NCBI RefSeq assembly: GCF_018596315.1
Contig: NZ_JAHEAG010000005.1
Coordinates: forward strand, 186,001 to 250,000
From: Bradyrhizobium sp. SRL28
Lineage (GTDB): Bacteria > Pseudomonadota > Alphaproteobacteria > Rhizobiales > Xanthobacteraceae
Length of the DNA stretch: 64,000 nucleotides
Reading direction: 5' to 3'
In this document: one piece after another, positions 56,275 to 64,000 of the stretch
Numbering within the stretch: the stretch's first letter is position 1
Layout of the letters: every line of letters starts with the position of its first letter
The notes under the pieces: generated by a model
Database searches by the model: none
What the model saw: only the letters and a program-made list of their open reading frames with translations
Told to the model about the DNA's origin: nothing
Made by a program: the position numbers and the translations under genes

Positions 56275-56541
56275 CGTCGGTACTCCTCACAAAACCAACG
56301 TTCACATGATCGGCCATAAGGAGGTGGATAGTGCTGATAGCTGTCAACGGGCTTTTTCGGATTGCGGAACATTTCAAAGTTTTTTTGGACGCAAATTCAA
56401 CAACTTAGAGTGGGTCGATACGAACTAACCGCATCATATTTCGGGAGAATTTTTTAGAGCCAGCGACACGCGTTCCGCGGGTTAGGTGTGCAAACTTTTT
56501 AAATTATTTTGAGAGATTCCGATGGTTTCTCGTCGTGAAAT
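56275..56541. other. AT-rich control region of the element
   Basis: No gene. AT-rich (for example aaagtttttttgg near 56377 and ctttttaaattattttgag near 56493); likely promoter of the leftward operon and a possible attachment region beside the integrase. Confidence 0.4.
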
Positions 56542-56569
56542 GGTGGGCACTCGGTCTTTGGTGCCCACC
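56542..56569. terminator. Hairpin downstream of the integrase
   Basis: Perfect 9-bp arms ggtgggcac and gtgcccacc with a 10-nt loop, 32 bp past the integrase stop. No T-run follows on the minus strand, so termination is uncertain. The arms equal the inner arms of the family C palindrome at 20841-20933. Confidence 0.45.
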
Positions 56570-56600
56570 GTCGAGGCAGTGGTGATTCGCGGACTTTCAA

Positions 56601-57849
56601 TCAGCCAGTGAATGCGACAACGTTCTCGCCAGCCGGTGGTACGTGCTGCAATAGCGCGTGGCGCGAGATCTCGTCGCTGTGCTCGACGATGTATCTCGAA
56701 TAGTGCTTTTCGATCATCGCGACCGATGTGTTGTGCAGGCTCGCCACAAGCCTGATCGGAACATTTCGTAGCAGCATCCGGACTATGCTCGAATGTCTCA
56801 GCGCGTACATCGTAACGTCGGCAGAGAGCCCGATAGAAGCGACGACCTTATCGACTTGACGATGATAATTCTGGCCCGGATTTTTATCCCAGGGGCTGCC
56901 ATCGCTCTGTAGCAGCAGCGGCTCGTGGTCGGCGCGCCCAGTGGCTGCTGCTTTCAGCCTGACTGCCAATTGGACGGTGATCGGCACCGAAAAGCGCTCG
57001 ACCTTTTTCTGACTGCGATTTCTGCCGCCGCCCTTGGCCGACTTCGGCATCATCAGCTTCGGACGCACCGGATGGTCGTGCAGGTCTTCGACACGCAATC
57101 GCACCGCTTGGCTTGGTCGTGCTCCAGTGATGGCCAGTGTGTCGGTCAGTAGCCCGAACTGTTCGTCAAGCCCGTAGGCGGCGGCGACAAATTCCCGCAC
57201 CTTGTCGTCCGAGATAATGACGTTTCGCGCCTCCTGCGCATCCGGCAAATCAGCAAGCCCGATTTCCCAGGCGTCACGGTTCTTGATGCGCTGATCATGC
57301 TGCGCCGCCAACGTCAGCGCGGCGCACACACAGCGGCAAAGCCGATTGACCGTAGCCGGTGCCATTCTGCCGAGCAGGCCGTCGCGCCAAGCCTTCAATT
57401 CCTTCGATGTCAACACCGCTACCGGCTTGGCTAGTAGCACCGCGGTTAAGTGGAGGCGTGGATGTTCGGCGTTGTAGCCGTTGGCACTGCGTGCTTCCAG
57501 GTCGCTTGTAGTCTTTCAGGGCGCCGTCGATGGTGATTGGAGCGCTGTCGGCGCTGCCGTCCTCGCCACGGGCCAGCTGCTTCGCGGCGTCCCGCGCCTG
57601 ATCATACGTCAGTACGGCTTTGCCGTCGGCATCTTCGTAATCATCCGCCAAAGCAACGGCTTTGGTCCAGTATCCGCCATGGCCGTCGCTGGCCTTAAGT
57701 ACCCAGGTGCCGTTCGTCTTGTTGCGGCGATACATCAGCAGGATGCCGCGGGCCAGCGACGGGCCGGAATACGGCCGGCGTCGGATTTTGAATTTATTTA
57801 GCCGTGCCGTGCGGCTCTCGAATGCGTCGTATCTGACTTTGCGTGCCAT
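56601..57849 (-). pseudogene. Tyrosine integrase, frameshifted
   Basis: N-terminal part from ATG 57849 (MARKVRYDAFES) is read in one frame to about 57510; the rest (DLEARSANGYNAEHP onward) is in another. The total of 1,249 bp is 2 bp short of a whole number of codons. The catalytic domain is intact in its frame: Arg in ITGARPSQAVRL, RHSSIVRML and HNTSVAMIEKHYSRY with the nucleophile Tyr. About 416 residues if repaired. Either a real 2-bp deletion or a sequencing error. Confidence 0.85.
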
Positions 57850-58011
57850 TACCGGTGTCCCGTGTCTCGCGAAGTGTCGCGAACGTGTACGTGAAGCCCC
57901 AAGAAGGGCAGTGGCAGCATATGAAGAGAGTGCGCGGTTTATCCCGTCGCATCAATGGGATGCGAACTTCACACGTCTCTACACAGCTTCACGGGACTAT
58001 TTATTTTACCT

Positions 58012-58125
58012 TGCGCAGGGAATGCCGGAGTGCTCCGGCTGTACCTGTATGCTCGTGTGCGCTTTCTTTGCGCTTCATTGCACACGAGACCGCGGGTGCA
58101 GCAAGCACCCGGCATTCCCTGCACC
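58012..58125. repeat. Long imperfect palindrome, family E
   Basis: Outer arms tgcgcagggaatgccgg (58012-58028) and ccggcattccctgcacc (58109-58125) with further inner complementarity. It lies in the gene-free gap 57850-58604 beside the element and resembles, from memory, a dispersed Bradyrhizobium repeat. Confidence 0.65.
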
Positions 58126-58200
58126 CTCCGTATTCGAAGGAGGGGACAAGTTCATGCAAACCTCGGGCGCAATGCGCCGCGAGAATGCGAAACTGTATCC

Positions 58201-58280
58201 ACGTCATTGCGAGCGCAGCGAAGCAATCCACGGCGTAGCAAAAAGGAAGAATGGATTGCTTCGCTGCGCTCGCAATGACG
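58201..58280. repeat. Intergenic palindromic repeat, family A copy 2
   Basis: Starts acgtcattgcgagcgcagcg and ends in its near complement at 58280. About 74 bp before copy 3. Confidence 0.88.
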
Positions 58281-58353
58281 TGGAGAGGCCGCGGTTTACC
58301 GGATATGCGCCTGCGCGGGGTACGACGATCGTTGTGGCGCTCCGGCATTTCAC

Positions 58354-58434
58354 CGTCATTGCGAGCGAAGCGAAGCAATCCATCTTTCCGTGCACGAGGT
58401 GACAATGGATTGTTTCGCTACGCTCGCAATGACG
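58354..58434. repeat. Intergenic palindromic repeat, family A copy 3
   Basis: Arms cgtcattgcgagcgaagcga and the near complement ending caatgacg at 58434. Nearly identical to copy 1 at 11544-11628. Confidence 0.88.
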
Positions 58435-58569
58435 TGGAGGGGCCGCACCCCACATACGCGGGATATGAGGACTCTTTGGCGCCGTGCAAAATTCGTCAGA
58501 CTTGGCAGCGCGATCGGGGCCTCACCCACGCCAGTCACGCCCATGTGAAAGGCCGCTTTCGGGTTCAAA

Positions 58570-58598
58570 TTGACAATGACTGACTGGTCAGTCATAAA
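58570..58598 (+). promoter_or_regulatory. TetR-gene promoter with operator
   Basis: A -35 box TTGACA (58570-58575) and a -10-like CATAAA (58593-58598) are 17 bp apart. The spacer holds a perfect operator palindrome, atgactga-ctgg-tcagtcat (58576-58595). The expected transcription start falls on or near the A of the ATG at 58605, so the message is probably leaderless. Confidence 0.65.
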
Positions 58599-58604
58599 GT
58601 GAGC

Positions 58605-59315
58605 ATGACAAATGAAGCCAGCAAAAACACCCGGAAATCCGCCCCGAAACCCGCCAATCGCCGGACCGGGGAGCCGTCATCGGCCGCTCCGGCGCCGCGG
58701 CAGCCCGCCTCCAACCGTGCCGAACGCGCGGCCGAGCGGCGCGGGGCCATTATCGAGGCGGCGATGGACGAGTTCATCGCGCGCGGCTTTGCGGCGACGC
58801 GGCTCGATGACGTCGCCAAACGCGCCGGCGTCGCCAAGGGCACGATCTATCTGCACTTCAAGGACAAGGAATCGATGTTCGAGGAGCTGATCCGGACCGC
58901 CATCGTGCCGCTGATCAGCCGTCTCTGGGGCACACCACCTCAGCCCGGGGCGTCGGTACGCGACATGGTGGAGGGCTTTGCCAAAACCTTCATCGAGGAG
59001 GTGGCGACCACGCGGCGCGGCGACCTCGTGCGCCTGATCGTCGCCGAGGGGCCGCGATTTCCAGCCGTGGCCGACTTCTATTACCGCGAAGTGGTGTCGC
59101 GAGGCCTCGCCGGCATGCGCGCGCTGATCGAGCTCGGCATCGCGCGCGGCGAGATTCAGCACAAGAGCCTGGCGCGATTTCCGCAAATCATGGTGGCGCC
59201 CGCGCTGATCGCCGTGATCTGGCAGAGCCTTTTCAGCAGACATGCGCCACTGGACGCCCTCGAAATGTTTCGGGTGCATCTCGATCTGATTTTTGGCGAA
59301 CGGAGGACGACATGA
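58605..59315 (+). CDS. TetR/AcrR-family repressor of the exporter operon
   Basis: 236 residues. A disordered basic N-terminus (about 1-40) precedes the TetR helix-turn-helix (about 46-92: AAMDEFIARGFAATRLDDVA, KGTIYLHFKDKE). The C-terminal ligand domain resembles TetR_C regulators of efflux operons. It probably binds the palindrome at 58576-58595 and represses itself and the three genes behind. GTG 58599 is an alternative start. It overlaps the next gene by 4 bp. Confidence 0.9.
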   Translation: MTNEASKNTRKSAPKPANRRTGEPSSAAPAPRQPASNRAERAAERRGAIIEAAMDEFIARGFAATRLDDVAKRAGVAKGTIYLHFKDKESMFEELIRTAIVPLISRLWGTPPQPGASVRDMVEGFAKTFIEEVATTRRGDLVRLIVAEGPRFPAVADFYYREVVSRGLAGMRALIELGIARGEIQHKSLARFPQIMVAPALIAVIWQSLFSRHAPLDALEMFRVHLDLIFGERRTT

Positions 59316-60097
59316 CTTCGTCGCGAACGATAACGATCCTGGCCGCGCTGGCGCTCGCCGCCGTGCTGACGGGCTGCAAGGAGCGCAGGGACCCGGGTTT
59401 CCAGGGCTGGGTCGAGGCCGACATGATCTTCGTCAGTCCCGATGAGATCGGCCGCGTCACCAAGCTCACCGTGCGCGAGGGCGACGAGGTGAAGCCCGGC
59501 ATGCAGCTCTATTCGGTCGACGACGACCTGCAGCAGGCGGACCTCAATCAGAACAAGGCCACGCTCGCCAACGCGCAGCAGACTTTTGACCGCGCGTCGT
59601 CGCTGAGCAAGACCGGCTCCGGTACGCAGGCTAACCTCGACTCCGCGACCTCGGCGTTGCGCGTGGCCGAAGCCCGCGTCAACACCTCGCAGACCCGGCT
59701 GGCGCGGCGCAGCGGTTTTGCGCCGGTCGGCGGCACCATCCAGCAGATCTATTTCCGCGAAGGCGAGATGGTGCCGGCGCAGCGGCCGGTGTTGTCGATC
59801 ATGCCGCCCGGCAACATGAAGCTGCGCTTCTTCGTGCCGGAGACGGAACTGCCAAAACTTGCGATCGGCGACGAGGTGAAGGTGACCTGCGACAATTGCG
59901 CGGCCGATCTTACGGCGAAGATCTACTTCATCGCGACCACGGCCGAATACACCCCACCGGTGATCTACAGCCTCGATGAGCGCAACAAGCTGGTCTACCT
60001 GATCCAGGCGCGGCCGAGCCGGCCCGATGTGCTGCGCGTCGGCCAGCCGATCAGCGTGTTTCTCCATCCTAGAACGCCAATGGCGGACAAGCGATGA
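59312..60097 (+). CDS. HlyD-family periplasmic adaptor lipoprotein
   Basis: 261 residues. Lipobox LTGC at about 19-22, a biotinyl-lipoyl half (VTKLTVREGDEVKPG), a short coiled coil (about 72-128) and a second lipoyl half (SGFAPVGGTIQQIYFREGE). Shorter than typical adaptors (about 330). Resembles YbhG; links the ABC-2 pump to the outer membrane or periplasm. Both ends overlap neighbours by 4 bp. Confidence 0.88.
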   Translation: MTSSRTITILAALALAAVLTGCKERRDPGFQGWVEADMIFVSPDEIGRVTKLTVREGDEVKPGMQLYSVDDDLQQADLNQNKATLANAQQTFDRASSLSKTGSGTQANLDSATSALRVAEARVNTSQTRLARRSGFAPVGGTIQQIYFREGEMVPAQRPVLSIMPPGNMKLRFFVPETELPKLAIGDEVKVTCDNCAADLTAKIYFIATTAEYTPPVIYSLDERNKLVYLIQARPSRPDVLRVGQPISVFLHPRTPMADKR

Positions 60098-61038
60098 GTT
60101 CGGCTCCCGCATCAGGTCCCGACATCGCCATCAACGTCGAGGGCCTGTCAAAATCGTTCGGCGGTCGCGAGGTCGTGCATGACCTTTCGATGCAGGTGAA
60201 GCGCGGCTCGATCTATGGCTTCCTTGGGCCCAATGGCTCCGGCAAGACCACCACCATCCGCATGCTGTGCGGGTTGCTAACGCCGGATGCCGGCGAGGGG
60301 ACCTGCCTCGGCTACGACATCCGCCGCGACGCCGACAAGATCAAGCGCCAGGTCGGCTACATGACGCAGCGCTTCAGCCTGTATCAGGATCTCTCGGTGC
60401 GCGAGAACCTCGAATTCGTCGCACGGCTTTACGGCCTGCGCGATGCGCGGGGCGCCGCACGCGACATGATTCAGCGCATCGGCCTGAACGGCCGCGAGGA
60501 GCAACTCGCCGGCGAGCTTTCGGGCGGCTGGAAGCAGCGGCTGGCGCTCGGCGCCTGCACGCTGCCCAATCCGCAATTGCTGCTGCTGGACGAGCCGACT
60601 GCCGGCGTCGATCCCAAGGCGCGGCGCGACTTCTGGAACGAGATCCACGCGCTCGCCGCCGAAGGGCTGACGGTGCTGGTATCGACCCATTACATGGACG
60701 AGGCCGAGCGCTGTCACGAGATCGCCTATATCGCCTATGGCCATTTGCTGGCGCACGGCACGGTGGACGAGGTGATCGCGAAATCGGCGCTGTCGACCTG
60801 GACGGTTTCCGGCGACGACCTCAACGGGCTGGCGGCGGAGCTTGCCGGAAAGCCCGGCGTCGACATGGTGGCGCCGTTCGGCACCAGCCTGCACGTCTCG
60901 GGGCGCGACAAGTCCGCGCTCGAGGCGACCATCGCGCCTTACCGCGATCGCCAGGGATGGCGCTGGCAGGATAGCGAGCCGTCGCTGGAAGACGTGTTCA
61001 TCGATCTCATGACCCGCTCAAAGGACAATTTCCAATGA
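60094..61038 (+). CDS. ABC-2 exporter ATPase (YbhF-like)
   Basis: 314 residues with Walker A GPNGSGKTTT, signature LSGGWKQRLALG and Walker B LLLLDEPTAGVD, then a C-terminal domain of drug-exporter type (about 220-314). One ATPase copy, unlike the duplicated YbhF. Energises the permease encoded next. Confidence 0.93.
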   Translation: MSSAPASGPDIAINVEGLSKSFGGREVVHDLSMQVKRGSIYGFLGPNGSGKTTTIRMLCGLLTPDAGEGTCLGYDIRRDADKIKRQVGYMTQRFSLYQDLSVRENLEFVARLYGLRDARGAARDMIQRIGLNGREEQLAGELSGGWKQRLALGACTLPNPQLLLLDEPTAGVDPKARRDFWNEIHALAAEGLTVLVSTHYMDEAERCHEIAYIAYGHLLAHGTVDEVIAKSALSTWTVSGDDLNGLAAELAGKPGVDMVAPFGTSLHVSGRDKSALEATIAPYRDRQGWRWQDSEPSLEDVFIDLMTRSKDNFQ

Positions 61039-62201
61039 GTGCGACCGAAGCAACGAACCGCGACCGCAGTGTGAGCGAGCCGGCCTTTGGCTTCTGGCGG
61101 CGCAGCTATGCGATGCTGGTCAAGGAGTTCATCCAGCTTCGCCGCGATCGCGTCTCGTTCGCGATGATCGTAATGATCCCGGTGATGCAGCTATTGCTGT
61201 TCGGCTACGCCATCAACACCACGCCGCGCCATCTGCCGACGGCGGTGTTGATCCAGGAAGACAGCGATCTGGCACGATCGGTGCTGAAGGCGCTGGAGAA
61301 TACCAGCTACTTCCGCTTCACCCGCGAAGTGCACAGTGTCGCCGAGTTCGACGATCTCCTGCAGTCCGGCAAGGTGCTGTTCGGGGTCGAGATCCCGCGC
61401 GGTTTCGAACGTGCGGTGCGGCGCGGCGACAAGCCGGCGCTGCTTGTCGCGGCTGACGCCACCGATCCGGTCGCGGCCGGCTCTGCGCTGGGCTCGCTCG
61501 GCATGGTGGTGCAGACCGCGCTCGCGCACGACCTGCACATCGGCGATCCGCCCGAGCTCCCGTTCGAGATCAGGGCACATGCCCGCTACAACCCGGCGGC
61601 GGAATCGCGGCTCAATATCGTGCCGGGCCTCGTCGGCACCATCCTGACCATGACCATGCTGATCTTCACCGCGCTGTCGGTAACGCGCGAAATCGAACGC
61701 GGCACCATGGAGAGCCTGCTGTCGATGCCGATCAGGCCGGTGGAGGTGATGTTCGGCAAGATCATTCCCTACGTGATCGTCGGCTTCATCCAGGCGACAC
61801 TGATCGTCAGCATCGGGGTTTTGCTGTTCGGGGTGCCGATCCTCGGCAGCGTGACGCTGCTGGCTGTTCTGACGACGCTGTTCATCACCACCAACCTGTC
61901 GATCGGTTACACCTTCTCCACCATCGTGCAGAACCAGTTGCAGGCCATGCAGATGTCGATGATGTTCTTCCTGCCCAGCATTCTCCTGTCCGGATTCATG
62001 TTTCCGTTCGCGGGCATGCCGGTCTGGGCGCAGTATCTCGGAGAGGTGCTGCCGCTGACCCACTACATCCGCATCGTCCGCGCCATCATGCTGAAGGGCG
62101 CCGCGCCTTCCAACCTGCAGTACGACACGATTGCACTCATTGCACTGATGCTGGTGGCGATGACGATCGCCGTGACGCGCTTCCGTCGCACGCTCGATTG
62201 A
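61035..62201 (+). CDS. ABC-2 type permease (YbhS/YbhR-like)
   Basis: 388 residues: one N-terminal membrane segment (about 38-56), a large periplasmic loop (about 60-185) and five C-terminal segments, the layout of YbhS/YbhR. Only one permease gene is present, so it would form a homodimer. Substrate unknown; drugs or lipophilic compounds are usual. Confidence 0.92.
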   Translation: MSATEATNRDRSVSEPAFGFWRRSYAMLVKEFIQLRRDRVSFAMIVMIPVMQLLLFGYAINTTPRHLPTAVLIQEDSDLARSVLKALENTSYFRFTREVHSVAEFDDLLQSGKVLFGVEIPRGFERAVRRGDKPALLVAADATDPVAAGSALGSLGMVVQTALAHDLHIGDPPELPFEIRAHARYNPAAESRLNIVPGLVGTILTMTMLIFTALSVTREIERGTMESLLSMPIRPVEVMFGKIIPYVIVGFIQATLIVSIGVLLFGVPILGSVTLLAVLTTLFITTNLSIGYTFSTIVQNQLQAMQMSMMFFLPSILLSGFMFPFAGMPVWAQYLGEVLPLTHYIRIVRAIMLKGAAPSNLQYDTIALIALMLVAMTIAVTRFRRTLD

Positions 62202-62245
62202 GGTTATATGTGTTGGCAGCAAGAAGGTCGCGCGGTGGGTCCATT

Positions 62246-62330
62246 CGTCATTGCGAGGAGCGAAGCGACGAAGCAATCCATTCTATCCCCGGGCGGCCAG
62301 ATGGATTGCTTCGCTCCGCTCGCAATGACG
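62246..62330. repeat. Intergenic palindromic repeat, family A copy 4
   Basis: Arms start cgtcattgcgaggagcgaag and end ctcgcaatgacg at 62330. Lies behind the exporter operon. Confidence 0.88.
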
Positions 62331-62382
62331 GCTGAAACAGACGTGCGTTGAGCGCGACAGACGGAATGCTGGTTACGGGTGA

Positions 62383-63693
62383 ATGATGGAAGGGTTCTGG
62401 GGCAAAGGGAAGAACGACCAAGACACGGGGGTGTCGGCTGACTTCCAGCGCGCGCTGATGCAGGAAGTCATGAAGACCGAACTCCTCCGCATCAAGGCGC
62501 TGATCGGAACGATGATCCTGCTGTTCGCGATTATCTGGACCGTCTACTTCCTCGCACCCGAGAAGGTGAACCAGCTCTGGCACGGCAATCTCAAGCCGCA
62601 CTATCTTTACTCGGTGATAGTGCCGTTCATCCTGTTCGAACTATGGGTGCATGGGTCGATCACCCGGCATATGCGTCAGGGCCGCGATCTGCCCTTGATC
62701 CGGCGCTATCTCGGCGTGCTGATCGAAACCTCGATGCCGACGGTTGCGCTGGCGCTACACATCAACATGATGGGCTCGGCGGCCGCGCTCGGTTTCGTGG
62801 TCCCGATGACTTATTTTATCTTCATTATCCTCTCGACGCTGAGGCTGGATTTCTGGCTCTCCACCTTCACCGGTTTCGTCGCGGCGGCCGAGCTGCTTGC
62901 GATGGCGATCTTCTATCATCCGGATCCAAACCAGGAGGTCAGCGTCCTTTATCACGCCGGGCGCAGCCTGATCCTCCTGGTCGGCGGCGTGCTCGCGGGC
63001 GCGGTCGGGCATCAGTTGCGTCGGCAGTTCGAGGCGAGCATCAAGGCGGCGACTGCGCGCGACCGCATCACCAATTTGTTCGGCCAGCACGTCTCGCCGC
63101 AGGTGGTGGAGCGCCTGATGGCCGAGGGCACCAGAACCGACAGCGACATCCGCCGCGTTGCCGTCATGTTCGTCGATTTCCGCAGCTTTACGGCAGGCGC
63201 GCGCACCCGCACGCCGCAGGAAGTGGTGGACCGGCTTGACGGCGCCTTCGCCGTGCTCGTCGAAATTCTCGACCGCCACGGCGGCATCGTGAACAAGTTC
63301 CTGGGCGACGGATTTTTGGCGTTGTTCGGCGCACCCCTCCATGCGCCGGATCCCGCGCACAGGGCGGTTGCCGCGGCGCGCGAAATGCTGGAAGCCAATT
63401 CAAGGATCAATGAGGAGACGAGCTGGCCGCTGCGCATCGGCATCGGCATTCACATCGGTGAGGTGGTCGCCGGCAGTATCGGCTCGCCGCGGCGCAAGGA
63501 ATACACCGTGATCGGCGACACCGTGAACTTTGCTTCAAGGCTGGAAGCGCTCAACAAGGACTTTAATTCGCAATTCCTGATCTCGGAAGCGGTTCGCGAG
63601 GCGCTCGGCGAAGCCTGCGGCGATGCCGTCTCGCTCGGCGAGGTCGAGGTCAGGGGCTATGAGCGGCCGATGGCCGTGTGGCAGTTGGGATAA
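62383..63693 (+). CDS. Membrane-anchored class III adenylate/guanylate cyclase
   Basis: 436 residues. Six membrane segments in the N-terminal half (about 38-215), then a cyclase domain (about 245-430) with metal-binding Asp265 (MFVDFRSF) and Asp309 (FLGDGFLALFG), 44 residues apart as expected. Differs from the soluble TPR cyclase at 23175. Signal unknown. Confidence 0.92.
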   Translation: MMEGFWGKGKNDQDTGVSADFQRALMQEVMKTELLRIKALIGTMILLFAIIWTVYFLAPEKVNQLWHGNLKPHYLYSVIVPFILFELWVHGSITRHMRQGRDLPLIRRYLGVLIETSMPTVALALHINMMGSAAALGFVVPMTYFIFIILSTLRLDFWLSTFTGFVAAAELLAMAIFYHPDPNQEVSVLYHAGRSLILLVGGVLAGAVGHQLRRQFEASIKAATARDRITNLFGQHVSPQVVERLMAEGTRTDSDIRRVAVMFVDFRSFTAGARTRTPQEVVDRLDGAFAVLVEILDRHGGIVNKFLGDGFLALFGAPLHAPDPAHRAVAAAREMLEANSRINEETSWPLRIGIGIHIGEVVAGSIGSPRRKEYTVIGDTVNFASRLEALNKDFNSQFLISEAVREALGEACGDAVSLGEVEVRGYERPMAVWQLG

Positions 63694-63705
63694 TGGAGTA
63701 TCGAA

Positions 63706-64000
63706 ATGCAACGGCGTTACATCACTGTGGACGTTTTCACCGATCGCGCCTTCGGCGGCAATCCGCTCGCCGTGGTGCTGGACGCAGGCGGGCTATCGAC
63801 CGAGCAGATGCAGGCGATCGCCAGAGAATTCAATTATTCGGAGACGACCTTCGTGCTGCCGCCGGCCGATAGTGCCAACGACGCGCAGGTTCGCATCTTC
63901 ACCGTGAACCGGGAAATCCCCTTTGCCGGCCATCCCAATGTCGGTACCGCCTTCGTGCTGGCGACGCTGGCGGCAAAGCCACCGGCGCGGCTCTTGTTCG
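63706..64000 (+). CDS. PhzF-family isomerase, 5' part (runs off right edge)
   Basis: 98 residues visible, starting [24 protein letters not shown], with the catalytic Glu in NYSETTFVL and [15 protein letters not shown]. Diaminopimelate-epimerase-fold enzymes; the substrate of most PhzF relatives outside phenazine operons is unknown. Starts 12 bp after the cyclase stop. Confidence 0.9.
   Translation, partial: MQRRYITVDVFTDRAFGGNPLAVVLDAGGLSTEQMQAIAREFNYSETTFVLPPADSANDAQVRIFTVNREIPFAGHPNVGTAFVLATLAAKPPARLLF

Noticed and set aside
51894..57883. Fourteen-base match ttcgcgacacttcg at 51894-51907 and, inverted, at 57870-57883 as attachment repeats
   Set aside because: Inverted orientation is wrong for att sites, and a 14-bp match is expected by chance in 64 kb.
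57850..58200. tRNA gene as integration target beside the integrase
   Set aside because: No cloverleaf or T-loop signature seen on either strand.

Overview
This window looks like a chromosomal segment from a Bradyrhizobium-like alphaproteobacterium (family Nitrobacteraceae). That is inferred from the high GC of the core genes, the liv transporter, the pca and cox gene content, the many intergenic palindromes of a type common in those genomes, and several tiny zinc-ribbon proteins that I associate with that group. No tRNA, rRNA, CRISPR array or insertion sequence was recognised.

Layout. 1-4505 (-): the front part of a very large soluble histidine kinase with eleven 92-residue HAMP-type repeats, running off the left edge. 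4750-9870 (-): a complete branched-chain amino-acid ABC transporter operon, livHMGFK. 10147-11159: two small unknown genes. 11139-13794 (-): pcaBDC of the protocatechuate branch of the beta-ketoadipate pathway. 13951-20836 (+): a CO-dehydrogenase/xanthine-dehydrogenase-type cluster (coxG, coxS, coxM, coxD, coxE, a split xdhC and a molybdopterin/nucleotidyltransferase fusion) with no catalytic large subunit. 20998-28716: accessory genes, including a cyclase-TPR protein, a phytochelatin-synthase-like peptidase, a secreted metallo-hydrolase and an acetyltransferase. 28959-30607 (+): sulfite dehydrogenase plus cytochrome c. 31029-36883: a GT87 membrane protein, dodecin, a cyclase-family hydrolase, a TakP-like TRAP binding protein and a cupin.

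37-49.5 kb is an accessory stretch of lower GC with many remnants: a solitary OLD-family ATPase/nuclease, a zinc-ribbon protein, an arylsulfatase behind a FixK/FNR-type site, truncated SRAP and thermonuclease genes, small Bradyrhizobium-type proteins, a stand-alone ATP-dependent DNA ligase, a PEP-CTERM exoprotein and a DUF4236 protein. 49.7-57.85 kb (all -) is an integrated phage/satellite-like element. It has a frameshifted tyrosine integrase, an AlpA-like DNA-binding protein, a primase-helicase, a prohead-protease-like protein and small proteins. Just past the primase-helicase stop lie two opposed triplets of 9-bp iterons, the best candidate for the element's replication origin and the most interesting signal in the window. 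58.6-62.2 kb (+): a TetR regulator with a textbook operator and probably leaderless start, coupled to a lipoprotein adaptor and an ABC-2 exporter. 62.4-63.7 kb: a membrane-bound class III cyclase, followed by the start of a PhzF-family gene.

Genes that work together: liv genes for amino-acid import; pcaBDC for aromatic catabolism; the cox/xdh set for maturation of a molybdenum hydroxylase; sulfite dehydrogenase with its cytochrome; the TetR-controlled exporter; and the replication/integration set of the mobile element.
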